Assembly: GCF_012034935.1 (NCBI RefSeq)
Contig: NZ_JAATEN010000002.1
Location: forward strand, 186,001 to 250,000
Length of the DNA stretch: 64,000 bases
Direction of reading: 5' to 3'
From: Streptomyces zingiberis
Lineage (GTDB): Bacteria > Actinomycetota > Actinomycetes > Streptomycetales > Streptomycetaceae
The notes under the pieces were generated by a model, which was given only the letters and a program-made list of their open reading frames with translations, searched no databases and was not told where the DNA came from. The translations under genes were made by a program, and so were the position numbers. Of the stretch, positions 55,596-63,730 are shown in pieces. The stretch's first letter is position 1. The number at the start of each line of letters is the position of its first letter.

Positions 55596-56650
55596 GCGGC
55601 GTGGCGCGCCCGGCCGGTGTGCTCGGCGCATCAGCGGCCTGGGACCGGCTGCGGTCCGTCCGCACCGAGACGGAGGCCCGCGCCGCCGGTCTCGTCCGGG
55701 GTGCCGGCGGGCCCTGGCGGTGGCGGGAGGAGGAGGGCGCCTCGTCCGCGGCGCAGGAGCTGGCCGGCCGCTACCTGCCGCTGTGCCTGGCCGGTCCACG
55801 GCTGACGTTCGCCCAGCTCGGGCAGAGCCTCGACGGGTTCATCGCGAGCCGTACCGGCGACGCCGACTATGTCACCGGTGAGGAGGACCGGGCCCATCTG
55901 CACCGGATGCGCGCGCTCGCCGACGCGGTCCTCGTCGGCGCCGGCACGGCCGCGGCGGACGACCCCCGGCTGACCGTCCGCGCCTGCTCCGGCGCCCACC
56001 CGGTGCGCGTCGTCCTCGACCCGCACCGCCGGGTACGCCCCGGGCTGCGGGTGTTCACCGACGGGGCGGCACCCACCCTGTGGGTGGTCGGCCCGGCCGG
56101 GGACGGCGGCGGCCCGGGGGAGGAGCGCCGGTCGCCGGCCGGGGACGCGGAAGAACCCGCCGACGGTGGTGAGGCCGGTGCGGGCGCGGCCGGGGACGGC
56201 GCGCCGGACGGCGGGGCCCGCGGGCTCGCGGAGGGCGTGGAGGTGCTGGTCCTCCCGGACCGGGCCGCGTTCGCCCCGCGCAACCTCGTGCGGACGCTCG
56301 CCCGGCGCGGGCTCGGCCGGGTCCTCGTCGAGGGCGGCGGCGTCACGGTCTCCCGCTTCCTCCACGAGGACGCGCTCGACCGGCTCTACGTCACCGTCGC
56401 GCCCGTGCTGCTCGGCGACGGCGTGCCCGGGCTGCGCTTCCCGGGCCCGGAGCGGATGCGGGACGCGCTCCGGCCCCCGGTCCGCCGCGCCCGTCTCGGC
56501 GTGGACACCCTCTTCGAACTCGACCTGCGGGCGGCGCAGCCCGGCACCCCAGCGGACGAGGAGCACCAGCACACCGGGCAGGCTGGCGGTGAGGCTGAGC
56601 AGCCCGTACACCACCGCGACGGTCAGCCCCTGGGCAGCGCCCAGCCCTGA
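55592..56650 (+). CDS. RibD C-terminal-type pyrimidine reductase, without deaminase domain
   Basis: 352 residues. After a 65-residue N-terminal extension the RibD reductase/DHFR-like fold is plain: LTFAQLGQSLDGFIASRTGDADYVTGEEDRAHLHRMRALADAVLVGAGTAAADDPRLTVR, then LVEGGGVTVSRFLHEDALDRLYVTVAP; a disordered Gly/Glu insertion (residues 170-215) splits it. No CMP-deaminase domain is present, as in archaeal ArfC/MJ0671-type enzymes that reduce the ribose first. GTGA overlap with the creatininase gene. The last 45 residues run antisense into the facing membrane-protein gene and are probably not part of the fold. Confidence 0.85.
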   Translation: MSGVARPAGVLGASAAWDRLRSVRTETEARAAGLVRGAGGPWRWREEEGASSAAQELAGRYLPLCLAGPRLTFAQLGQSLDGFIASRTGDADYVTGEEDRAHLHRMRALADAVLVGAGTAAADDPRLTVRACSGAHPVRVVLDPHRRVRPGLRVFTDGAAPTLWVVGPAGDGGGPGEERRSPAGDAEEPADGGEAGAGAAGDGAPDGGARGLAEGVEVLVLPDRAAFAPRNLVRTLARRGLGRVLVEGGGVTVSRFLHEDALDRLYVTVAPVLLGDGVPGLRFPGPERMRDALRPPVRRARLGVDTLFELDLRAAQPGTPADEEHQHTGQAGGEAEQPVHHRDGQPLGSAQP

Positions 56651-57478
56651 GACGCCGAACGCCCAGGCGGTGACGCCCTCCCGGGGGCCCCAGCCCGCCA
56701 CGTTCAGCGGTAGCGCCATGGCGAGCAGCGCCAGGACGAGCAGCGGAAGCAGCTCGGCCGCCGGGGCGGTGGCCCCGGCGGCGCGCGCGGCGAGCAGGAA
56801 CATCGCCAGATAACCCGTCAGCACCACGGCCGAGGAGAGCGCGACCCCGGGGCCGTTGCGGCGGGAGAGCAGCGCCCGCCGGGCCTCGCCCAGCAGGGCG
56901 CGCACGGCGCGCAGCCGGCGCTCGCCCCGTGGCCCGCGCCGCAGCCGCACCACGGCGAAGGCCGCAGCCCCGGCCGCCACGGCGAGGACCAGCACGGTGC
57001 CCGGTGAAGCGCCGAGCCGGCCGGCCGCGCCGTCCAGCGCCGCGGGCACCGGGGACGGCAGGACGAGGAGGAAGACCACTCCGGCCGCGACGAGCACGCC
57101 CTGCCCGGCGAGCCGTTCGAGGACCACCGCCCGGACGCCCCGGCCGACGTCGCCGGAGCTGCGCCCGTGCGAGACCGCGCGGTGCACATCGCCGAGGACG
57201 CCGCCGGGCAGCGCCGCGTTGAGGAACAGGGAGCGGTAGTAGTCGGTGACGGCCCGGCCGAACGGCAGCCGGATGCCCAGACCGCGCGCGACCAGGCACC
57301 ACCGCCACGCGCTGCACACCGTGGTCAGCAGCCCCAGGCCCAGCGCGGCCAGCAGCACCGGCGCGTCGAGCCGGCGCACCCCGTCCACGAACGCGCCGGT
57401 GCCCAGCTGCCACAGCAGCACCGCGAGCACCGCGGCCCCGCCGAGCGCCCCCAGCCGCGCGCGGCCCGTCGCCGTCAC
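55631..57478 (-). CDS. LPG-synthase/flippase-like membrane protein, reading frame open through the opposing gene
   Basis: Residues 1-315 form a UPF0104/AglD-type membrane protein with about seven to eight helices (GGAAVLAVLLWQLGTGAFV ... LNAALPGGVLGDVHRAVSHG ... NVAGWGPREGVTAWAFGVSG ... TASLPGVLVLLVRW). These proteins move or modify lipid-linked molecules. The recognisable part ends near 56530, but this frame has no stop until 55631, so nominally 615 residues with about 290 antisense to the RibD-like gene. GTGA overlap with the upstream methyltransferase gene. Confidence 0.75.
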   Translation of the reverse strand: MTATGRARLGALGGAAVLAVLLWQLGTGAFVDGVRRLDAPVLLAALGLGLLTTVCSAWRWCLVARGLGIRLPFGRAVTDYYRSLFLNAALPGGVLGDVHRAVSHGRSSGDVGRGVRAVVLERLAGQGVLVAAGVVFLLVLPSPVPAALDGAAGRLGASPGTVLVLAVAAGAAAFAVVRLRRGPRGERRLRAVRALLGEARRALLSRRNGPGVALSSAVVLTGYLAMFLLAARAAGATAPAAELLPLLVLALLAMALPLNVAGWGPREGVTAWAFGVSGLGAAQGLTVAVVYGLLSLTASLPGVLVLLVRWGAGLRRPQVEFEEGVHAETGAADRGPERVPHPLRAREAQPGHAVAEQHGRDGDVEPVERVLVEEAGDRDAAALDEDPAEPAPGERPHEVARGERGPVREDQHLHALREPAGPAVRRAVPGRARTGLTTVGGFFRVPGRRPALLPRAAAVPGRADHPQGGCRPVGEHPQPGAYPAVRVEDDAHRVGAGAGADGQPGVVRRGRAGADEDRVGERAHPVQMGPVLLTGDIVGVAGTARDEPVEALPELGERQPWTGQAQRQVAAGQLLRRGRGALLLPPPPGPAGTPDETGGAGLRLGADGPQPVPGR

Positions 57479-58581
57479 GGCGTCTCCCCGGGCGGCAGCG
57501 CCAGCAGGTCGGTGTGGTGGACCGTCACCCGCAGCTCGTCCGCCGCGCACTGCGCCAGGCGCCGCTCCAGATACGCCTCGGCCTCCGCCGCCGGCTCCGG
57601 CCGCTGCTCGCGGGCGGCGCCGACCCAGCCCCGCAGCCATTCGGCGGCCAGCGCGGCACCGTAGCCACCGGGGACGAGATGCCACGGGCTCGGGGCCGTC
57701 CGCACCGTCATGCCGTGGCGCGCGAACTCCTCCACGGCCACCTCGACGGCGTCCGGGCCGAGCAGCCGGCGGCCGTCCACGGTGCGGCGCTGGTGGGCGT
57801 TGAACGCCTCCGCGAGGTCCCCGTCCAGGGGGTCGGCCGGGTCGAACGCCACCCGGCCGGCGACGGAGAGCGCCAGCAGCGCCGGGCAGCGGGCGCCCGC
57901 ACAGGCGGCGGCCAGGGCCGCCACCTCCTCCCGGGTCAGCAGGTCCAGCAGGGCGGAGGCGGTGACCAGCGAGGTGCCGGCCAGAGTCTCGGCGGTCAGC
58001 CGGGAGATGTCGCCGCGCCGGGCAGCCGCCCGGACCGGGGCGCCGTCGGCCGCCGCCTCCGGCATCCGGGCGACGGCCAGGGCCAGCAGGATCGGGTCGT
58101 GGTCGTGGAGGATCCAGGACTGACGGCCCGTCAGGCGCGGGGCGAGCCAGCGTGCCATGGAGCCGGTGCCGCAGCCGAGGTCGCGGACGACCAGGCCGTC
58201 GGGGGAGAGGGGTGCCGTGGCCGCCTCTGCGGCCGGCGTGGCCGGCGTGGTGCCGGAGCCGCCGCCGGAGCCGGTGAGGTACCGCCGCAGCGGGGTGAGG
58301 AGGTCCGGGTTGCGGGCCGCGGCATCGGCGCTCTCCCGCAGGGCCAGCCACTCGGGGGCGTAGCGGGCGGGGGGCTCGGGCGAGGTGTCACCGGTGGGGG
58401 TGGCGTCCGCCCCGGACGGGGCAGCCGCGGCGCGCGCGGGATCCACGGCGGGTCCGGTGCCGGGATCCCCGGTGGTGGCGCGACCGTGGCCGGTGGCGCC
58501 GGGGGCGGTGGTGCCGGGGCCGGCGGCGTCGGGGTGCGGGGTCCCGGTCCCCGCGCCGGTCCCCCTGCTCGTCTCCGTCAT
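57475..58581 (-). CDS. class I SAM-dependent methyltransferase
   Basis: 368 residues. About 95 residues of Pro/Gly/Ala-rich leader precede the domain: VVRDLGCGTGSMARWLAPRL (SAM motif), SWILHDHDPILLALAVARMP, RGDISRLTAETLAGTSLVTASALLDLLTREEVAALAAAC. Overlaps the glycosyltransferase gene by ATGA and the membrane-protein gene by GTGA, so PTPS - GT4 - methyltransferase - membrane protein form one operon. Substrate unknown, probably the glycosylated intermediate of this cluster. Confidence 0.87.
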   Translation of the reverse strand: MTETSRGTGAGTGTPHPDAAGPGTTAPGATGHGRATTGDPGTGPAVDPARAAAAPSGADATPTGDTSPEPPARYAPEWLALRESADAAARNPDLLTPLRRYLTGSGGGSGTTPATPAAEAATAPLSPDGLVVRDLGCGTGSMARWLAPRLTGRQSWILHDHDPILLALAVARMPEAAADGAPVRAAARRGDISRLTAETLAGTSLVTASALLDLLTREEVAALAAACAGARCPALLALSVAGRVAFDPADPLDGDLAEAFNAHQRRTVDGRRLLGPDAVEVAVEEFARHGMTVRTAPSPWHLVPGGYGAALAAEWLRGWVGAAREQRPEPAAEAEAYLERRLAQCAADELRVTVHHTDLLALPPGETP

Positions 58582-59813
58582 GCCGTCCCCCTCGGTCCGG
58601 GGCGGAGCTGGGCCAGCGCGTCGGCCAGGCTCCGCGAGGTCGTGTCCCAGCCGGCGAGCGCGGTGCGCCGTTGCAGGGCGGCCGCCCGCCACCGCTCCCG
58701 GACGTCGGGCCCGGAGAGCCAGCGCCGCAGCGCGGCGGCGAGGACCGGGGTGTCGCCCGCGGGCACGAGGGCGCCGGGCACGCTGCCGTCGGGCGCCAGG
58801 CCCACCGCCTCGCGCACCCCGCCGACGGCCGTCGCCAGCACGGGCACGCCGTGGGCGAGCGCCTCCGTGACGGCCATGCCGTAGGTCTCGGCCTGTGAGG
58901 TGAGGACGGTGAGGTCGGCCGCGGCGTAGCTCGCCTCCAGCTCCTCGCCCCGGCGCGGGCCGGTGAGCCGGACGCGGTCCGTCAGGCCGTGTTCCGCGAT
59001 CAGCTCCCGGAGCCGTGTGACATATCCGGGGTCCTGGTCCAGCCCGCCGACGCAGGTGCACGTCCACGGCAGGTCCGCGACCGCGGCGAGCGCCTCGACC
59101 AGCCGGTGCTGCGCCTTCCGTGGCGTCACCGAGGCGACGCACAGCAGGTGCGGCGGGCCGCCGTCCCGCTCGCTGCCCGGCGCGAGGGGCGCGAGGTCGG
59201 CGCCCGGCGCGGCGACGTGCACCCGCCAGGGCGCCAGCCCGTGGTGGCGCACCAGCCGCTGGGCGGCCCAGTGGCTGGTGGCCACGGTGACGTCCACGGA
59301 GCGCAGCGTGTCGCGTTCGGCCGCGTCCAGCTCGGCGGCGGTCTCCGGGGCGAGCCCGGTCTCGTCGCCGAGCGGCAGGTGCAGCAGCACCGCCAGGCGC
59401 AGCCGCGCCGCCTCGGGGACGACGATGTCGGGGACGCCGCAGGCGACGAGCCCGTCGAGCAGGACGGGCGCGCCGTCCGGGGTCTCCCGCAGCACGCGGG
59501 CGAGTTCCTCCCGGGCGGCCGTGCCGGGCCGCGGCCAGGTCCCGGGGACGGCGTGCTCCGCCACCCGCCAGCCGGCGGCGGGCAGGTCCCGGCAGATCCG
59601 GCGGTCGTAGACGTTGCCGCCGCTCGGCGCCGCCGGGTCGTCGACGCCACCGGGCAGGATCACCCGTACCGACGGCGTGGGCGGCGCGGGGGCGGTGACC
59701 GCCGTGGTCGCGGCCGCGGGAGCGGTCGGGGGGATCGGGGTGGCCACCGCCGCGGGGGCGGCGGGCACCGAGGCGGGGTGGGGGTTCTTGACGGGGGTGT
59801 CCGTAGGGTTCAT
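58578..59813 (-). CDS. GT4-family glycosyltransferase
   Basis: 411 residues from the ATG preceded by GGAGG; a GTG at 59855 overlapping the PTPS stop is the alternative. GT-B fold: N-terminal VRVILPGGVDDPAAPSGGNVYDRRICRDL (acceptor side), SHWAAQRLVRHHG, then the donor side LLCVASVTPRKAQHRLVEAL, VRLTGPRRGEELEASYAAADLTVLTSQAETYGMAVTEALAHGVPVLATAVGG with the E-x7-E motif. Retaining enzyme using an NDP-sugar. Located in an operon with a PTPS homologue, so a pterin- or deazapurine-like aglycone is possible. Confidence 0.9.
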   Translation of the reverse strand: MNPTDTPVKNPHPASVPAAPAAVATPIPPTAPAAATTAVTAPAPPTPSVRVILPGGVDDPAAPSGGNVYDRRICRDLPAAGWRVAEHAVPGTWPRPGTAAREELARVLRETPDGAPVLLDGLVACGVPDIVVPEAARLRLAVLLHLPLGDETGLAPETAAELDAAERDTLRSVDVTVATSHWAAQRLVRHHGLAPWRVHVAAPGADLAPLAPGSERDGGPPHLLCVASVTPRKAQHRLVEALAAVADLPWTCTCVGGLDQDPGYVTRLRELIAEHGLTDRVRLTGPRRGEELEASYAAADLTVLTSQAETYGMAVTEALAHGVPVLATAVGGVREAVGLAPDGSVPGALVPAGDTPVLAAALRRWLSGPDVRERWRAAALQRRTALAGWDTTSRSLADALAQLRPGPRGTA

Positions 59814-59851
59814 CAGGGCCTCCGCGCCCTTCACAGGGGCAGCCGGGCGGC

Positions 59852-60250
59852 TCACAGCGGCCGCTCGTAACTCGCCCAGGCGATATGCGACTCGTGCAGG
59901 GTGACGCCGATGGCGCCGAGGCCGCGTGCGCCCTCGCCGAGCGCTCCGGCGTGCACGCGCTCGGCGAGCCGGTCGGCGATGACCTTGGCCAGGTACTCCG
60001 TCGAGGTGTTGACGCCGGCGAACTCGGGTTCGTCGTCGAGGTTGCGGTAGTTCAGCGCGGCGACCACCTGGCCCAGTTCACGGGTCGCCAGGCCGATGTC
60101 GACCACGATGTTGTCGGCGTCCAGGTCCGGCCGCCGGAAGGTGGCGTCCACCAGGAAGGTCGCTCCGTGGAGGCGCTGGGCGGGCCCGAAGACCTCGCCG
60201 CGGAAACTGTGAGCGATCATCATGTGCTCGCGGACGGTGACGCTGAACAA
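59852..60250 (-). CDS. 6-pyruvoyl-tetrahydropterin synthase homologue (TTG start)
   Basis: 132 residues. The TTG start is set by GGAGG eight bases upstream and by the family N-terminus [15 protein letters not shown]. The zinc site is altered: His14 and His28 are present, but the usual HGH is RLHGATF, so the third His is Ala30. The later ESHIAW keeps the Glu/His pair. A homologue of S. coelicolor (SCO6650) of this type has a solved structure. It may act on the pyrimidine made by the neighbouring genes instead of dihydroneopterin triphosphate. First gene of the operon. Confidence 0.87.
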   Translation of the reverse strand: MFSVTVREHMMIAHSFRGEVFGPAQRLHGATFLVDATFRRPDLDADNIVVDIGLATRELGQVVAALNYRNLDDEPEFAGVNTSTEYLAKVIADRLAERVHAGALGEGARGLGAIGVTLHESHIAWASYERPL

Positions 60251-60478
60251 CGAGGGACCTCCAGGTCGGGCGCGACGGGGCCGGCGCCGGCCCGGGGCCG
60301 GGCCGTGCCCTGTGGTACGGCCGGAGCGTAACTCCTGTTCACCGCCCGGGAGGAGGAGTGCGGAGCGGTTTCGGCGGCGTTCCGGAGAGGCTGCCGTGGT
60401 GCCGTCGCCGGTGGGGCTCCCGTCCTCCCGCACCACCGGAGCGGCCGGGCCGGCCCCGCGCGTCCCGGCCGCGGGCGG

Positions 60479-61474
60479 TCAGGCGCCGTCCCCCGGCGGG
60501 TCGTAGCGCACGCGGTGGCAGAGGCCCGGCAGTTCCCCGGCGGCGATCCGGGGCAGCACCGAGGGGAGTTCGTCGAAGCCGCACTCGCCGGTGACGAGCG
60601 CGTCGAAGACGGGGTCGGCGAGCAGGTCCAGGGAGAGCGCGAGCCGGTCGGCGTAACCGCGGCTGGACCGCCGGGCCGGTGCGACGGTCCCCACCTGGCT
60701 GCCGCGGAGCACCAGCCGCCCGGAGTGGAACGCCTCCCCGAGCGGCACGGAGACCCGCCGGTCCCCGTACCAGCTCAGCTCCAGCACCGTGCCCTCCGGG
60801 GCGAGGAGTTCCAGGCAGCGCGCGAGCCCGGCCTCACTGGCGCTGGCGTGCACGACGAGGTCGCAGTCGCCGAGGGCGTCCGCCGGCAGCGCGAAGTCCA
60901 CGCCGAGCGCCCCGGCGACCGCCGCCCGCCCCGGGTCCGCGTCCACGAGCTGCACCCGCACCCCGGGGAAGCGGGCCAGCAGCGCGGCGACCGAACCACC
61001 GATCATCCCCGCCCCCACGACGGCGATCCGGTCGCCGATCAGCGGCGGGGCGTCCCACAGCGCGTTCACCGCCGTCTCCACCGTCCCCGCCAGCACGGCC
61101 CGGGCGGCCGGCACGCCCTCCGGTACCGGCGTCACGGCGCTCTCCGGGACGACGTACCGCGTCTGGTGCGGATGGAGGCAGAACACCGTGCGGCCCAGCA
61201 GCCGCTCCGGTCCCTCCTCCACCACCCCGACACTCAGATAGCCGTACTTGACCGGGCCGGGGAACTCGCCCTCCTGGAACGGCGCGCGCATCGCCCGGTA
61301 CTGGCTCTCCGGCACGCCGCCGCGGAGGACCAGGCTCTCCGTGCCCCGGCTCACCCCCGAGTACAGCGCGCGCACCAGCACCTCGCCGTCGCCCGGCGGG
61401 TCCAGGGCGGCGCCGCGGATCTCGCCGCGGCCGGGGGAGGTGACCCAGAAGGCCCGGGCGGAACGGGGATGCAT
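60479..61474 (-). CDS. medium-chain zinc-type dehydrogenase
   Basis: 331 residues. GroES-like N-half (EVLVRALYSGVSRGTESLVLRGG) without the catalytic-zinc Cys of alcohol dehydrogenases, and a Rossmann half with VVGAGMIGGSVAALLARFPGVRVQLVDADPGR (NAD(P) binding; Asp after the strand suggests NAD). The family includes BchC-like and threonine-dehydrogenase-like enzymes. It lies upstream of the PTPS operon on the same strand, separated by 228 bases of spacer in which I see nothing, and is probably the oxidoreductase of the cluster. Confidence 0.85.
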   Translation of the reverse strand: MHPRSARAFWVTSPGRGEIRGAALDPPGDGEVLVRALYSGVSRGTESLVLRGGVPESQYRAMRAPFQEGEFPGPVKYGYLSVGVVEEGPERLLGRTVFCLHPHQTRYVVPESAVTPVPEGVPAARAVLAGTVETAVNALWDAPPLIGDRIAVVGAGMIGGSVAALLARFPGVRVQLVDADPGRAAVAGALGVDFALPADALGDCDLVVHASASEAGLARCLELLAPEGTVLELSWYGDRRVSVPLGEAFHSGRLVLRGSQVGTVAPARRSSRGYADRLALSLDLLADPVFDALVTGECGFDELPSVLPRIAAGELPGLCHRVRYDPPGDGA

Positions 61475-61786
61475 CGTGCGTCCTCCAGCGGGAAACGGGG
61501 TGGGGACCGGACGGTTCGTCCGTGGCCCCGGCGGTGGACCCGGCGGCGTGCGCGTACGGTCGCGGGCGTGGGTCCGGTGACGGTCTCGGGCGGGGTGTCC
61601 GGGAAGCGGATACGGGCGGGAGCCGGGCGCGGGCCCGTCGGGGAACGGCCGGGTGGGGCCCCGGGGCGGCCGGGGGATCGGGCGCGGGCTTGAACGCTCG
61701 GGAGGCGGCTCCCGTTCTGATGGTCACGGGCCGCGCACACGGTACGCGGCCGTCCGACGACTTGTCACACAGCCGGAAGGTGCACG
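61475..61786. other. divergent intergenic region
   Basis: 312 bases between the dehydrogenase and phosphatidyltransferase genes, which are transcribed apart. Must hold both promoters; no clear operator, repeat or RNA element is visible. Confidence 0.4.
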
Positions 61787-62719
61787 GTGGCCCTGAGCGA
61801 CACATTCCCCCCACGCCTGTTGCGCCAGGAGACATCCGTGGGCGCGGGCGCCCAGCTCCTCCTCCTGGCCGTGCTCGGCGCGGCCGTGGGGCTGGGGCCC
61901 GCGGGATGGCCGGCGGGCCTCGCGTTCACGGCCGTCACCTGGTTCCTGCTCTCCCGGGCGCTGCTCCGCTCCTGGCCACCCCGGCCGTTCGGCGCGGCCA
62001 ACGCCGTGACACTGGCCCGGACGACGCTCGTCGGCGGGGTGACCGCGCTGGTCGCGGACTCCTTCACGGGCCCGGCGCCGGTGGCCGTGCTCACCGCGCT
62101 GACCGCTGTCGCGCTGATCCTGGACGCGGTGGACGGGCAGGTCGCGCGGCGCACCGGGACGGAGTCACCGCTGGGGGCCCGCTTCGACATGGAGGTCGAC
62201 GCCTTCCTCATCCTCGTCCTCAGCGCCTACCTCGCCCAGTCCCTCGGCGCCTGGGTGCTGCTCATCGGTGCCATGCGCTACGCCTTCGTGGCGGCCGGCC
62301 GGGCGCTGCCCTGGCTCAACGGGCCGCTGCCGCCGAGCATGGCGCGGAAGACCGTGGCCGCGCTCCAGGGCGTCGTCCTGCTGGTGGCCGCCTCCGGGAC
62401 GCTGCCGTCCACGGCCGCGTACGCGGTGGTGGGCACGGCGCTGGCGCTGCTGGTGTGGTCCTTCGCCCGGGACGTCCGGTCGCTGTGGCGGCTGCGGTCC
62501 ACGGCGGACGACCGGGCGCGGGGGCACGACCGGGACCGTGACGGCGGCCCTGCCCCCGCTCCCGCTCCCGCTCCCGAACGCGAACGCGAACGCGAACGGG
62601 GCCGGGCCCGGGAGCACGGGCAGGCCCGGCCCCACCAGCCGGCCCGGAGGCCGGAGCCGTCCGGCGGGCCGGCCCACCGGGAGCGGGGACGCGGGCGCGC
62701 GGGCGCGGTGGCCGGCTGA
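61787..62719 (+). CDS. CDP-alcohol phosphatidyltransferase
   Basis: 310 residues with about six membrane helices. The family signature D-x2-D-G-x2-A-R-x8-G-x3-D-x3-D is complete: Asp113, Asp116, Gly117, Ala120, Arg121, Gly130, Asp134 and Asp138. Such enzymes transfer a phosphatidyl or other phospho group from a CDP-alcohol to a hydroxyl acceptor in the membrane. The tail after residue 230 is Arg/Glu/Pro-rich, with a short run of repeated Glu-Arg. GTG start behind GGAAGGTG. Its acceptor may be the cluster product or inositol-like. Confidence 0.9.
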   Translation: MALSDTFPPRLLRQETSVGAGAQLLLLAVLGAAVGLGPAGWPAGLAFTAVTWFLLSRALLRSWPPRPFGAANAVTLARTTLVGGVTALVADSFTGPAPVAVLTALTAVALILDAVDGQVARRTGTESPLGARFDMEVDAFLILVLSAYLAQSLGAWVLLIGAMRYAFVAAGRALPWLNGPLPPSMARKTVAALQGVVLLVAASGTLPSTAAYAVVGTALALLVWSFARDVRSLWRLRSTADDRARGHDRDRDGGPAPAPAPAPERERERERGRAREHGQARPHQPARRPEPSGGPAHRERGRGRAGAVAG

Positions 62720-62742
62720 GGAACGGCCGGCCCCTGCCTCCC

Positions 62743-62898
62743 GGACGTCCCTCCGGAGACCCCCTCCCGGACGTCCCTCCGGAGACCCCCTCCCGGACGT
62801 CCCTCCGGAGACCCCCTCCCGGACGTCCCTCCGGAGACCCCCTCCTGGACGTCCCTCTGGAGACCCCCTCCTGGACGTCCCTCTGGAGACCCCCTCCG
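62743..62898. repeat. 26-bp minisatellite, six full units
   Basis: Six contiguous 26-bp units, each made of two abutting 8-bp palindromes, GGACGTCC and CTCCGGAG, followed by a C-rich decamer. Units 1-4 are almost identical; units 5-6 carry CTCTGGAG, breaking the second palindrome. A degenerate partial unit follows. It begins 23 bases after the phosphatidyltransferase stop. Confidence 0.9.
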
Positions 62899-63730
62899 GA
62901 CGCCCCCTCCGGACACTGCCGTCCGCCGCTCTCGCCCCGGTCTCCGCCCGGGCAGGAGCCCGGCCACCTTCCGACCGGGACCCGGCCCCGGCGCGCCGCT
63001 CCCGGTGGAGCGGAGCGCCGGGGCCGCACCGGACGACACGGCGGTGCGCACCCGCCGGGCGGCTGCCCGGCCGGGGAGGGGCAGGAGTTCCGTACGGAGA
63101 CGGGGTGAACCGGGACCTACCGGCACCGCCGGCGGAGAGTCGCCCGGCGACGAGTTCGGCCGGCCGCCCGGGGGCGGAGACGGGGCGCAGGACGGAGAGT
63201 CCCGCGTGGCCCGGGGTGGGCCGGTACGCCGCCCGGGGTGGGCCGGTACGCCCCGGGCAGGCCGAGCCGCCCCGCCGGGACGGGTACCTGTCACCGGTGA
63301 GACGTGTGGAGCGAGCGTCCCCAGCACACTGTTCCCCGCGCACCATGCCCGTGCGCCATTCCTCGCGCATCATGCCCGTGCACAGTTCCTCGCGCACCGC
63401 TCCTCGCGCACCACCTCCGTGCACCGTTCCCCGGCCGGCGCCCGCCGCCCGCCGCCCGCCATCCGTCGGCCGGCGTCCTCCATGCGCTCCGCCCGACTCC
63501 GTTCCCACACGCCCCGCTCCCGCTCCCGCTCCCGTCTCAGTCCCGTCCGGCGTGCCCTCGGCCGGTGACGGACCCCCAGCCGGACAGCGCATGGCTACCG
63601 CCGCCGCAGCGCCGCACACGGAAGCGGCCCCGGGTGGATCGCGTCCGCCCGGGGCCCCACCGCGGGGCGCGCCCCGCGGCCTCACTCGTCTCTCCGGCTC
63701 CCCCGTCTCAGCGCATCACGTCATCCGGAC
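62899..63730. other. long intergenic, no supported gene
   Basis: Between the minisatellite and the sulfatase-like gene. Short repeats appear (GGCCGGTACGCC twice near 63220-63252; a CACCATGCCCGTGC-like element near 63340-63382). Long open frames exist on both strands only because of extreme GC content; none shows a domain or ribosome site. Confidence 0.5.

Noticed and set aside
62743..62898. CRISPR array
   Set aside because: The units are contiguous 26-mers without unique spacers, and no cas gene is present.
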